Part shown: positions 24,656 through 36,093 of the stretch, piece after piece
Position numbering within the stretch: the first letter of the stretch is position 1
How the letters are laid out: each line of letters begins with the position of its first letter
Assembly (NCBI GenBank): GCA_020746105.1
Contig: CM036618.1
Coordinates: forward strand, 18,831,001-18,895,000
DNA: 64,000 bases
Direction of reading: 5' to 3'
Origin: Trogon surrucura
Taxonomy: Eukaryota; Chordata; Aves; Trogoniformes; Trogonidae
Made by a program: the position numbers and the translations under genes
Notes under the pieces: generated by a model
Told to the model about the DNA's origin: nothing
The model's input: the letters and a program-made list of their open reading frames with translations, nothing else
Databases searched by the model: none

Positions 24656-27004
24656 AATGCCACTTGGTCAGAATTCATGAGATGATGAAGGTACTTAATA
24701 GCTTAAATTATAGAATCACAGTTAGTACCTGGAACTACAGAAATGGCAAAGCATGCTAAGTTGAACATAAAGTTCCCACAGAAGTATCATGGAGTGGTGG
24801 GAGCCAGCTTCTCTTTTTCTCCTCTGTACCTTCACTGCTTTTAATATTCCTGTGTAAAGTGATTTATTTCACTTACTTCGGTAGGTGTTGGATTGGGCCA
24901 TGAAGAAGATAAAGGCAAAGCTTCTGGAGTGCAACCATTTGCAGGATGCTCATAAACAGTTCGGTCAGCCTAATCATATTGGATCCCACATCATGCAAAC
25001 AGGGTAGGTGGTTTCTGGAAACCACCTTTACCTCACAGGAGTCAGTGGGACTACTCACAACTCATCTGCTTGTGCAACAAGTGCAGGCTGCTGTCTGGCT
25101 CGAGAGCACTTCCTTTTTCCCACTCCTGTATCTCAGATTGCAGAAATCACTTTCCTGCAGCTGAGACATGCTAGGGAATTTCTTTTGGCACCAAAGCATA
25201 CGTTTACTGGGGTCTTGTACTTATTTTTGTCATTCTCTTCTGCTGAGAGAGGCAGCAAAGAGCCAGGCAACCTGTGGAGGTCACTGAGGAAGTGGCACTA
25301 AAATCTGCTCCCTGGACAGACAAAACCAAGACTTACCTGTCACCACAAAGTTCTTAAGAGCATGAAAGGTATGTTCAGTGTGGTGGTAGAAAGATGGAGA
25401 GAAATGTTATTCATAGTTTTTATCTTTCCTGGAAAAAGTGTTTTCCTGTTCTTTCAACACTTGCTTGGGGTCAAAGACATTTTTTCTATCATGTCTTGCT
25501 TTTTTCTCCTGTGAAAAAAAAAGAAAAAGAAGAGAACTTTCATTGTAATCAACATTCTTTTCCTTGCAGCTCTCAGTGAGGTATTATTATCTTACAGATG
25601 CAGAACTGGGGAGTGGAAGGCCTGTGTGACTTGTTCCTGGCCGCCTACTTGTTGATGAAGGAATCAAACCCATTTTTTTTTTTTCTGCAAGACTGTAACC
25701 TTTGTCAGACCATGAATGTCTGCAATGCAGTAGTCTTTATAAACATACCTGGTCATGGCATACTTCCCTTATTCACTTGGCAGGTAGATTCTGACTAGTT
25801 CTTTGAAAACCTGACACAATATTTCATACAAAATTCAGAAACTATAAAGTATCCCAGTGTGAGGCTGAGGAATGTAAGAAACAATAGGTTTAAACAATGC
25901 AAAAAACTGTATGTTTAAGCAATTAATAAAATTTCTTCTTGCTCCTGAGTTCCTCCATCACCCAGTAGTATCTCCCATGCATTCCCATTTACTGTCTACA
26001 TGGTCCACCATAAAACAAAATAGTCAGTAGTGCTTTCAAAGTCATGTTGAAATGGTGGCCTGGGGAGAAAGTTAAGCAGCTCAGGGCATATGTCTTGCTA
26101 AATACTATGCTTACTCAGTAACTTCCCCTTAATTTATCTTCCCTAATTTCTTGCACATTCCTCTTTTACACTGTTTCTCAATTCCTTAGCAGTCTAAATA
26201 ATTTATAGTAGAGAATGAAACTGTGGATGGAAACAAATCTGCAAATTAGGTATGGTCTAATCCTCTCAACTTTTAATTGCTGGTGAAGGACTGGACAATC
26301 TTTTCTGTTCTCTCTCTTGCATGCTTACATAGAGAAGAGGCTGACAGGAGGTGTGTACCATTTCTTTAATTTTTTGTGTGGTTCCTCTAATAAGCAGATA
26401 CGCAAAATGCATCTTTTGGATTGACATGTGTGAAACTGAAACTTTGTAGGAAGGGTGGGACCTCTTTATTTCAGTTGCATATATTTACCCTTGGAATAGA
26501 AGTAATTTATATGTATTTCCAGAAGGACTCTATAGGTTATCCAACGACCATCTTTCAAAGGCAACTTTCATAAAATATGCATGCAAAACATGCCTATGCT
26601 GTCAGAAGCAGGTAATTTCACATGCAAAAATATGCTGTTGTAGACTATGAAAAACAAGCTGTCACTCATGCAAGTGGTGGTTTACTTGTGCAGTTAATAG
26701 TTACAGATTCAGCTGGGAACAGAGACCTGCAGGAGACCATGTGGGTCCTCAGGTCCAGTTGCTATAAGTGCAGTCAATAGATGTACAGTGCAAATGATTT
26801 CATAAAACGACTATTTGGCACACTCAGCATGCCACAGAACTAGTAACCTTTAGGATAAAATAGCAAATGACATAAAAGATTGTGATGGACCACATAAAGA
26901 GGAGAAGGTGAGATCAAGGATATCACCAGTGTCCTAGATTCTTCCATTGTGGTTCTGTGAATAGGCATATGGTCCTAGAAAGCCCACTTTCTATGGAAAG
27001 GCTG
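24656..27004. other. Unique non-coding DNA, about 2.3 kb
   Basis: Short T- and A-runs occur, for example near 25513 and 25673. I see no gene or recognised repeat. Confidence 0.6.
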
Positions 27005-27150
27005 TAAGATTTCTTGGAGATTCAAAACTGAACTAGAAAAAGCCCTGGTCGGTTTGGTCTTGCTGGCCCTCCTGTGAGCAATAGGTTGGGCTAGACAACC
27101 TCAAGAGGTCTCTTCCAATCTAACCTGCTTTTATTATACTATAGTTCTGT
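27005..27150 (+). mobile_element. Old CR1 3' end
   Basis: GGTTGGGCTAGACAACCTCA followed by AGAGGTCTCTTCCAATCTAACCT is the CR1 3' UTR box. Upstream, AGATTCAAAACTGAACTAGA and AAAGCCCTGG match the decayed end of ORF2. The tail is eroded to TATTATACTATAG. The copy is old and very short. Confidence 0.8.
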
Positions 27151-28351
27151 TCTTGTTCTCAGATGCAGAACTTCTATCTGAACTGTTCTCATGCTTTTCT
27201 ATTCATTTGCTGTGGGCCAAGAATTATTTCAACTGTTGACATCCTTGCTTAGTTTGGGGTTTGCTTGGTCTCTGATTTTTGAGTGTTACTCTAAGACACA
27301 CAGTTGATACTAAGATAGATGAACACAGAACAAGCATAAATGTTAATGTGTTCATTAGGTTATGAAAAAAGGCACTTCTAACTTACTATGTGTTAAATGT
27401 AACACATCAGCTAGGCTCTGGGGTGATAGGAGAAAAATGCATGGATGAAAGTCCTGAGGGAAGGATGAGCTCTTTGTACCTTATGTAGTACAACACTGTA
27501 ATACTGTATATTGCTGGAATTTGAGGGAATATCTTCAGGATTTTGAACATGACATCTGTTTTCTTCACTTAAAGGACAATGTACACACACTAGGTGGGAA
27601 ATACAGTTGTGGGGCAGCTGGAAATCAGTTTCAACTTTCAGTTGAAATCAGTGGTAAAAGTTGTTTGAATTTAGTAGAGCTGGATCAGGCACTTATCTGT
27701 GGAAGTCACTGGGGAAGTTTTCTTGCCCTTGTGTAAGCCTAGAAGAGATCTGGTCAGCTAAATCCAACACAATACTCTAAAGAATGATCCCATTCGTCAT
27801 AAGAGCTGACAGGTCCTCTCCACCAGTGAACATTTGTGCTGATAGTGTAATTCCAACTGAGCTCAGCAGAAAAGCAAGCACCCACATCTAGCTGATTTAA
27901 TTTGGTAGAGCATAATTAATTAAAGTAGTATCTGTGATCTGTTAATTAAAAGAATGAAATCTGAAATTAGATTTTTGGTAAAAGAGAAAATGTGGAGTTG
28001 GCAAAAGTTTTGAAACTCACATAAGGCTTCTGATAAATTCGCATTGGATATGCAGTTATTTGGGGGGTGGGGTAGAGGTTAAAAGAGGGTCTTTTATCTC
28101 CCCCACAAAACCATCTGTGAGCCTTTTTTTATCTGACAGGCAGTAGAAGAGGAGGAGATGTGTAGGAAAAATTAAATGTTCACATTGTTCAGGAAGAAGA
28201 AAGGCATGTGTCTTAGGAGCTCTCTTATCCAAACTTCTGCTTTCCTAAAAGCCCTATAAGCTGTATTTAGGTCGTGTCCTCTGAAGTGCATCATTTGCCT
28301 TAAGGAGCTTTTTTTTTAGTGGAGATCTCAGCGTGTCCAATTACAGTTTGA

Positions 28352-28420
28352 GGGGCTGATCCAAATATCACTGAAGTCAGTATCTCCACATTCCATTCAG
28401 TGACTGTAAATGAGGGAGTG
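28352..28420. repeat. Possible relic of an ancient amniote repeat
   Basis: GGGGCTGATCCAAATATCAC, then TGAAGTCAG and later CCATTCAGTGACTG, resembles the GGGCTGATCC...CATTGAAGTCA...CCATTGACTTCAGTGG pattern of a near-palindromic old repeat in amniote genomes. I base this on memory, and the copy is degraded. Confidence 0.35.
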
Positions 28421-28754
28421 GAGGTCTACTGTGCAAAGCCATAAAAATATTATCCCTTTTCAGGCACATGTAACTAAAAAAGATCCCCGATATGTAAACA
28501 AGCATTAGCAACCTATAGAGGAGATAACGGCTGAAATACAAAGCACCGCTCAACATGTTAAATCCTACATTTAACCAGTGAATTTGTCACATCATCTAGT
28601 TTACTTTATAGACCTTATTTAGAAGTCCTTAGGCATCGATTTCTTGCATGTATCTAGCTATTCAGAATCCTAGGATTGGTGATTTTTCAGAGTAAAACCT
28701 CATGAAAAGTTAAATCCATGCCATATGATATGAGAGTAGCTGACCTAATATTAT

Positions 28755-28830
28755 ACATACCTACATACATACATATAGGCAAATACTGTTCATGTATGTA
28801 AGATATAGATGCATGTATGTAAGATACATT
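28755..28830 (+). repeat. Imperfect (ACAT)n / (ATGT)n microsatellite
   Basis: About five ACAT units on the left and several ATGT units on the right flank a 20-bp spacer. The two halves are partly complementary and could fold back. Confidence 0.75.
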
Positions 28831-29858
28831 ATTATATGTGAAAGAGATGAAGCTGAATGTTCTACTCTAATAAAATTCACTTTTTTTTTTATATTAGCAA
28901 CATTCAGTGTTGTTCCATTAGGCAGGCAGTACAGGAAATGAAAGGGGAAAAAAAGTGAGGACCGTGTTCAGTGGCTATTTAACAAGAACATGTTTAGAAG
29001 AATTGTACCACTGAGTCTTAAAATATTTTTGTAATTTCATCCTATCTCTCTGTCAGGGTGGCACAACAGGAAAAGCATATTAAACATTTTTACAAGCACT
29101 TTATTACATTTGAAAATACCCTGTTGGCTTTATTTGCCCAAGCGGCTATCCCTCTTGCACCCAGGTTTCATATTAGCAAGTGTTATTACAACAAACAGAG
29201 CTTTGACTCAGAATCCAGATAACTCAGTAATTGAAAAGCAAAAGAAGTGAAAAACAATTGCCCGAATTCAACACAAGTGTGCATACACAGAGACACACAA
29301 TGTATGTCTTTATCATAGCAAGTACTCTCACTAGTGTCATAAGAATAACATACATTCTCAGCATGTTTGTGGACATGGGTTCAAATGCAACAGACACACT
29401 GTAAGGACAATGTGTCTAAATGCTGAAAATATTTCTACATACTGTTCCCGTAGAAACCAAAACATTTTCATCAGTGACTTTGAGTTCAGGTAAATTCAAA
29501 TCGAGAAAGACTTTAATCTGCTTATAAACAAGTTGATAAGGATGTGGGATTTGAAATACAATTTCAGACCTAAGTGGTAGCATTTATATTTTAAAGAAAA
29601 AATATTTTTCATCATATGTTTAAATTTGGTGACAACAGATCTATAAATTGGCAATTATTGATACTAATAAAAAGTGATGGATCCTTGTTAATTAGTAGGA
29701 TTTTTTTAGGAATAACATTAATCAGGTATTTCCAACCTGAGATGTGGGTCAGAACATACTAATGAAGGAATTTTCTTTTAGGTTTTATAGCCTAGAAATA
29801 TTTTCAATATATCAACAAAAATTGTTGTTTTTTTATTCCCAAATACTGAAGATATCAC

Positions 29859-30023
29859 ATTTTTAAATTGATTTCTATAAATTCAATTTTGTGATTAAGA
29901 AAAATATTATCTCTAATTAAAGTAGATGAAAGCTGCTTAGCATTACCAAATTCTTGATTTAAATCTCTGTGTTTTCCACCTACTGTTTGAAGAGTCTCTT
30001 CAGTTAAAATTTGTTCTTTCAGT
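29859..30023 (-). other. Exon-like open segment, host gene not identified
   Basis: On the minus strand TATTTTCAG is followed by a 165-bp segment and then GTGATA. The segment is a multiple of three, begins and ends in the same codon phase, and has no stop in the reading frame it implies (which runs on both sides to 30049 and 29855). The peptide starts LKEQILTEETLQTVGGKHRD and continues with NQEFGNAKQLSSTLIRDNIF. It is polar, charged and free of low-complexity runs, somewhat like a coiled-coil protein. Against it, the polypyrimidine tract is poor, the donor is weak, and no neighbouring exon or known family is recognised. An open frame this short can arise by chance in AT-rich DNA. Confidence 0.25.
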
Positions 30024-30558
30024 CTGAAAATATGTGACACATGACACAAACCTCTAGTTTATCAACAATCATGGTTTCTAGTGCTTTAATAATCTGCAAA
30101 TATTATGTAGTGACACTTCACATGATGAGATGAATTGCACTGTCTCCTGAGCTGAATGACATCATATTCTAGGGGGAGAGCAGGCCAAAGAGCTGGCAGA
30201 ACCAAGTTTGTCTCTGTTATCTGCACCTTGGGCACCACCAGGATCATGCCTCAGACACAAATTTGGATGTGGTCAGGGATATTCAGGATTTTAGATACAT
30301 CAATACCATCAAATAAATCAGACCAGGGCCTCTTCTTTGGTTCTATGGTGATCTAGCATGGTGTCCCTACAGCTAGAGTGGCTACCCCATAGCAGGGTGG
30401 CCTCATCCTGACTGCGAGTAGACCCTTGCATGTACTCTTTCCTGAGCTGTGCCTGGTCTTTGCCAGAGAGTAGAGAAAAACAATACAGATGAACACATCA
30501 GGGCTTTTCTGCATTATTCAGTTCTAATCTACCGACAGAGATAAATCCTTTCCTTAAT

Positions 30559-30653
30559 CATAGAATCATTGGGTTGGAAGGCACCTTAACAATCACCTGT
30601 TTCCAGCACTCCTGCCATGGGCAGGGAAACCTCCCACTAGATCATGTTGCTCA
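30559..30653 (-). mobile_element. CR1 LINE on minus strand, 3' part (split by a nested CR1)
   Basis: On the minus strand this is the tail and 3' UTR of a CR1: the antisense reads ATCATAGAATCATTGGGTTG followed by GGCAGGGAAACCTCCCACTA. It breaks at GTTGCTCA and resumes at AAAGCCCC (31370), with a plus-strand CR1 in between. The rejoined order is the normal CR1 order. Confidence 0.88.
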
Positions 30654-31368
30654 ATGACTTATTAGAGAGTAGTGTAGGGGAAAGGGACCTGGGAGTCTTG
30701 GTGGACAGCAGGATGACCATGAGCCAGCACTGTGCCCTTGTGGCCAGGAAGGCCAATGGCATCCTGGGGTGTATTAGAAGGGGGGGTGGTTAGTAGGTCG
30801 AGAGAGGTTCTCCTTCCCCTCTACTCTGCCCTGGTGAGACCCCATCTGGAATACTGTGTCCAGTTCTGGGCCCCTCAGTTCAAGAAAGACAGGGAACTGC
30901 TGGAGAGAGTCCAGCACAGGGCAACTAGGATGATTAAGGGAGTGGAGCATCTCCCTTATGAGAAAAGACTGAAGGAGCTGGGGCTCTTTAGTTTGGAGAA
31001 GAGGAGGCTGAGGGGTGACCTCATTAATGTTTACAAATATATCAAGGGGGAGTGTCACAAGGATGGAGCCAGGCTCTTCTCGGTGACAACCACTGATAGG
31101 ACAAGGGGTAATGGGCTGAAACTGGAACATAAGAGGTTCCGCTTAAACTCGAGAAGAAACTTCTTCTCAGTGAGGGTGACGGAGCCCTGGAACAGGCTGC
31201 CCAGAGAAGTTGTGGAGTCTCCTTCTCTGGAGGCATTCAAGACCTGCCTGGACACGTTCCTGTGTGGCATAGTCTAGGCATTCCTGCTCTGTCAGGGGGA
31301 TTGGACTTGATGATCTCTCGAGGTCCCTTCCAATCCCTAACATTCTATGATTCTATGATTCTATGATT
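30654..31368 (+). mobile_element. CR1 LINE nested inside an older CR1
   Basis: A 5'-truncated CR1 starts at ATGACTTATTAGAGAG and ends with three ATTCTATG units. Its long frame (CR1-derived part from [20 protein letters not shown]) runs through [20 protein letters not shown] and [20 protein letters not shown] to [20 protein letters not shown] and stops at 31277. A G7 run near 30779, where the sister copy at 33.3 kb has G6, shifts the frame before this block. The two copies differ at few sites by eye, so they are one young subfamily. It lies opposite in strand to its host element. Target duplication is 0-3 bp, as usual for CR1. Confidence 0.94.
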
Positions 31369-31618
31369 CAAAGCCCCATCCAGCCTGGCCTTGAACACTG
31401 CCAGGGATGATGGGGCTTCCACAAACTCTCTGGGCAACCTATTTCTGTGTCTCACCATTCTCACAGTGAAGAGCTGCTTCTTAATATCTAATCTAAATCA
31501 ACCCTCTTCCAGTTTGAAACCATTGCCCTTTGTCCTATCACTACACTTCCTGATAAAGAGTCACTCCTCATCTTTTCTGTGGGCCCCCTTTAACTACTGG
31601 AAGGCTGCTGTAAGGTCT
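31369..31618 (-). mobile_element. CR1 LINE on minus strand, ORF2 C-terminal part
   Basis: This continues the element that begins at 30559. The antisense carries the blocks GGGGCTTCCACAAACTCTCT, GGGCAACCTATTTCTG, TGAAACCATTGCCCTTTGTC and TAACTACTGGAAGGCTGCTG, which encode the PREFVEAPSS, NRLPREV and RGNGFKL regions in reverse. It ends near 31618, just before an LTR-like segment. It is older than the nested element, because it was there first. Confidence 0.87.
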
Positions 31619-31639
31619 CTACTGTTCTGCATGACATGC

Positions 31640-32115
31640 TGTCAAAGTTTAAGGCTAGGTCAACCACTAAACTCTGACAGATGCTCTCTGTGATCTCACC
31701 ACCACCTTCCCAGGGGAAGATAACAGGGGAATCAGGGAGAGAGAGTTTATGTTGGAAAAAACCCTCAAACTGGTTTAATAAAATGGAAAGTAATGCTAAC
31801 AATAGGGTCTGCCAATACCTATGCCTATGCTTTTGATGGAAAAGCTTCTAAAGATAATCAGTGCAGAAATATGCCGCCTCATTTTATTCGAACATTGCTC
31901 ATCTTTGCAGGTGTCCATGCAGAAAAGGGAAGTAGTTCCAAAATCCAGGCACATTCCCTGGCAAGTGTCCCTTCAGCTGTATAGGGTTTGGGTAATACTG
32001 AGGCGTGTGTGGTAGAGGTATATATGGTCCATACAGCCAAACTGTGCCCACCCATGGAGCAGTGTGGCTCTTCACATTGCTCACTGAGGTGAGCCCATGT
32101 TTTGTGCTACACACC
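31640..32115 (-). mobile_element. Probable solo LTR or LTR fragment (retroviral fossil)
   Basis: The left edge TGTCAAAGTTTAAGGCTAGG followed by CTCTGACAGATGCTCTCT and CCTTCCCAGGGGAAGATAAC resembles, from memory, antisense avian ERV LTRs. On the minus strand a TATATA box near 32020 lies upstream of an ATTAAA signal near 31775, which is the right order. The right edge is not certain; about 32115 (CTACACACC) is a guess, and I could not confirm target duplication. There is no internal viral sequence. Confidence 0.5.
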
Positions 32116-33273
32116 TAAAATGAGTTTGTGCACTGTCAGCAGTTTCTCCTAGCTCAAAACTGTGTAAGGGATCATAGTAACATTCAACATGAATGACTGG
32201 GACTTTGTGCTCAATCCTGGACTTGTATACTTTACGGTTACAAAAACAGATGAAGTTGTTACCACCAAGAGGAGAGAGGGAAGAAGCTCGTTTGCAGGGG
32301 AATGTGTTTCTCTCTTTAATTCTAATGATACCCAGCTATTTTTATGTACAGTAGTTAGTTTTCAGACTGATGAGAAGGAGTCTCATTTGTGCAGATGGGA
32401 AATGCTTATTATGCTAATAGTGTTCTGCATTGTTAGCGGAGATTATTAGACAGAGATGTTAGAAATGCCTCTAGTGAAATTAAGTAGGTGACAAGGTAAA
32501 ACGAAGAGATAAATGACAACAGTGATTAGGAAATTGATTGTGCTGAATGCAACAGTGCAAATGAAGGGGGGAAAGGAACTACTCTTAGAACAAATTGTTT
32601 AATTGGTGAGGTATCTATTAAAAAGATACATAAAAGGTAGTTTACCTAGATGATAGCAGACACTTCTTGTGAAATTTCATGTGATGTTTGATCTGGAAAA
32701 AAAGCTGAGAAAAATGTCAATATGGTCAGCAAGGAAGAAAAACAGAACAGCTGAAAGTAAGGAAACTACAGACAGGCTTGTGCTTTATAACGAATATATT
32801 CTGCCAAACAGCTGTATTATGTATGGCTAACTACATATTTTAACATGCAATTTAGTGAAATGTGCTATTCATCTTCTCTGAACTTGTAATAAATCAAGAA
32901 ATTCCAACATTAAAGACAGGCATACAGGCTGCATAGTCACACTAGTTTCTCATATTGCATTGAAAACTGCTCCTTGGCATGTTTTTTCTATACCTAGATT
33001 CATTGTTCTATCTGGAAGATGGGATTTGTGACTGCAGACCAAAAAATAGGCATTGGGTTTTGTTTCTGATGTAACAAATGTCAGCAGCTTAACTGTGCTG
33101 TAAACTTTTACTAAAAGTTTGATGGCAATCAGTGCTTATTTATAAAGTGCTATTGCACCATTGCATTTTGATATGAAAGAACTAGTCATGGTAAATACAT
33201 GATTCAATGAATATGGCTTTTTTCCTTGTCTGTGAATCAGCAGTGACTTAATCCTCCCGATATATTGATTATC
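32116..33273. other. Unique non-coding DNA, about 1.2 kb
   Basis: AT-rich DNA with no gene or recognised repeat. Confidence 0.6.
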
Positions 33274-34273
33274 CAGTGAAGTCCCTCAAGGGTCAGTACT
33301 GGGACCAGTATTATTCAATATATTCATCGATGACTTGGATGAGGGACTAGAGAGTACTATCAGCAAGTTTGCTGATGACACCAAGCTGGGAGGAGTGGCT
33401 GACACGCCAGAAGGCTGTGCTGCCATTCAGCGAGACCTGGACAGGCTGGAGAGTTGGGTGGGGAAAAATTTAATGAAATATAACAAGGGTAAATGTAGGG
33501 TCTTGCATCTGGGTAGGAACAACCCCAGGTTCCAGTATAAGTTGGGGAATGACTTATTAGAGAGTAGTGTAGGGGAAAGGGACCTGGGAGTCTTGGTGGA
33601 CAGCAGGATGACCATGAGCCAGCACTGTGCCCTTGTGGCCAGGAAGGCCAATGGCATCCTGGGGTGTATTAGAAGGGGGGTGGTTAGTAGGTCGAGAGAG
33701 GTTCTCCTTCCCCTCTACTCTGTCCTGGTGAGACCCCATCTGGAATACTGTGTCCAGTTCTGGGCCCCTCAGTTCAAGAAAGACAGGGAACTGCTGGAGA
33801 GAGTCCAGCACAGGGCAACTAGGATGATTAAGGGAGTGGAGCATCTCCCTTATGAGGAAAGACTGAGGGAGCTGGGGCTCTTTAGTTTGGAGGAGACTGA
33901 GGGGTGACCTCATTAATGTTTACAAATGTATAAAGGGTGAGTGTCACGAGGATGGAGCCAGGCTCTTCTTGGTGACAACCACTGATAGGACAAGGGGTAA
34001 TGGGCTGAAACTGGAACATAAGAGGTTCCACTTAAACTTGAGAAGAAACTTCTTCTCAGTGAGGGTGACGGAACACTGGAACAGGCTGCCCAGGGAGGTT
34101 GTGGAGTCTCCTTCTCTGGAGACATTCAAGACCTGCCTGGACACGTTCCTGTGTAGCATAATCTAGGCATTCCTGCTCTGGCAGGGGGATTGGACTTGAT
34201 GATCTTTCGAGGTCCCTTCCAATCCCTAACATTCTGTGATTCTGTGATTCTGTGATTCTGTGATTCTGTGATT
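33274..34273 (+). mobile_element. CR1 LINE, young 1-kb copy keeping the RT FADD box
   Basis: The copy begins inside the codons for VPQGSVLGP. The frame from 33335 ([20 protein letters not shown]) has the intact FADD reverse-transcriptase active-site motif at about 33366-33377. It then runs through [40 protein letters not shown] and [10 protein letters not shown] 5-base deletion in the GGAGAAGAGGAGG purine tract near 33889-33896 shifts the frame, which ends at 33907. The downstream C-terminus continues in another frame (33969-34166). The tail is five ATTCTGTG units. It is the sister of the copy at 30654-31368. Confidence 0.95.
34231..34273 (+). repeat. CR1 tail expanded to five ATTCTGTG units
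   Basis: All five 8-bp units carry G at the sixth position, while the sister copy has three units with A there. The identical substitution in every unit suggests that the tail was formed by copying one unit during insertion or by later slippage. Confidence 0.9.
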
Positions 34274-36075
34274 ATTCTTAATTATTCAGTATGAGTAAAA
34301 GCTTTCCTTGTTGTGTCAATTACCATCACGTGGCATGTTTGAACATTGATCATTTTGACTGCTCACACTTGCAATATGTGACAGATCGCTTAAAGGTTCT
34401 GAAGTTGTTTCAACTCTCTCATCATATGCCTGAAACTTCATGAGAGGCAGAAGAGTGATGAACAGCAAATAGTTACAGTCGTTAACTGATAACAAATCTT
34501 CTTGTTTGCTTTCAAACTTTCCTGCTTTTGTACCTGGAAGGCAATATAATGAGACTGAATATATGTCAAGCAGAGAATTCTGATGGGACTAGTGCTGCTT
34601 CTTTTGGATTAATTCTGTATAATATGTGTGTCTTCCTAGTAGAAGTAATCATGAGTGCAAGGGCTTATTGACCGGATAACTTGCCCTGACTGGTAATAAA
34701 ATGGCTTCATAAAGTTTGTCTGAAATGGGTATATGTGAAGTAGCTGTTTGCTGATTTCCAGAACTATGCACCAGCCGGCTTTATTGCCTCCTATTCTGAT
34801 TATGCTGACGGAAAGTCAGATTTTCTGGCCTACCTGGCCAAAACGGGGAATAATCTGTCTCCCTAAATGCATTGGATAGAGATTGTTGTGCCCTCTGGTG
34901 CTGTGGTACCTGAGTGCCTCACAATCTTTAGAGTCTGTGGGGGGAGCAAGTACAGTTATCTTCTTTCATAGGTGGAAAGCTGGAGTCAAGAAAGACTCCA
35001 TGACTTGTCTAATGTCATGTAGGAAGTCGAACAGGGAACAACCCAAATTCTCTGGGGCTTAAACATCTGGAACTTAACATCCTTTCATGTTGATAATGCA
35101 GGAGATATTTGAGCTGCAAAGAGCAACAGGTAAGGTCATCTCCTGGGAGGAGGTGCCCAGGATACAGAAAATGTGCTCAGCTCTTTTCAGTGGTTGGTAT
35201 GAGGGGCAGAGGAAAGGAAAAGCAGTTCAGAACAGGTTGTGAATGTTCGCGATTTTACACAATGGAGCAGATGTAAACTGCAAGGAAGAGTCCCCTGTGT
35301 CCTGTTATGAGAAATTTTTATTCCCCTCCTTTCTTGACACTGAAGATCAGGCAAGGAAAGTGCATTGGGTGGCCCAGCAGGAAATTATGGGGTCTCTTTT
35401 ATGGGAAGACAGTAGGAAATGTTTCTTTTGGAGTGGGAAGTTCTTGTTTTAAACACTACAAGTTTTTTATGAGACTTCTTAGACAAGTTGGACTGTTTCT
35501 GCTGAAAGAAGAAATGACATTTGACATGAGGGCCTACATAGAGTCTTTCAATATTTATTTAGGTATGATCGGCTATTTACTGTGTCTGCTGAAGAAAGGT
35601 GGGAGCAAGGTGATCTTCCATCTGTGTTGTCATAGCTTTGAGGAGGAGCAAAGTTATACCATAGAGAATATTTCTGTACCAGAAACGTCTCCATGAATCC
35701 AAGTTGTCTCTGGTCAGGCACATTTTTGGAATACAATCAATTATTGTCCTATTTTACAAACATCTGAGACAGCCTTACAAGACAACTTTTATTTTAAGTA
35801 GAGAATAGACACAGAAACAATGTCCTCTTTTTGCTAGTCAGCCCATTCCCACACCGTCACAAAAGCATTGTCATCAGGCTAAGTCTCCAACTGTGACTCT
35901 GACCTTTGTCCTTGCTGGACAGTAAAAACATCGGTCAATATTTGAGACCCCTGCACACAACAGGCTTTGATGAGAGTACCCTAAAGCCTCTAAAGCTCCA
36001 AAACACTGGGAGAGGGGGAAGGTATCCCTGGATGAATCCCTGAACAATATGAGTCTCAGAAACAACCACTTGGTC

Positions 36076-36093
36076 TTTTTTTTTTTTTTTTTT
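36076..36093 (+). repeat. T18 homopolymer
   Basis: Eighteen T residues. No element boundary is visible beside it. Confidence 0.85.

Larger units (their letters stand above)
27151..30558. other. Unique non-coding DNA, about 3.4 kb
   Basis: AT-rich DNA. It contains an ACAT-type microsatellite, one ancient-repeat candidate and one exon-like open segment, all listed separately. Nothing else is recognised. Confidence 0.55.

Noticed and set aside
30732-31277. A 181-codon host protein gene
   Set aside because: The frame is CR1 ORF2 C-terminus with a frame-shifted non-CR1 start; the sequence recurs at 33.3 kb and ends in CR1 tail units.
35090-35235. A degraded CR1 fragment
   Set aside because: Only one phrase (CAGCTCTTTTCAGTGGTTG) resembles CR1; the flanking blocks and 3' end do not follow in order.
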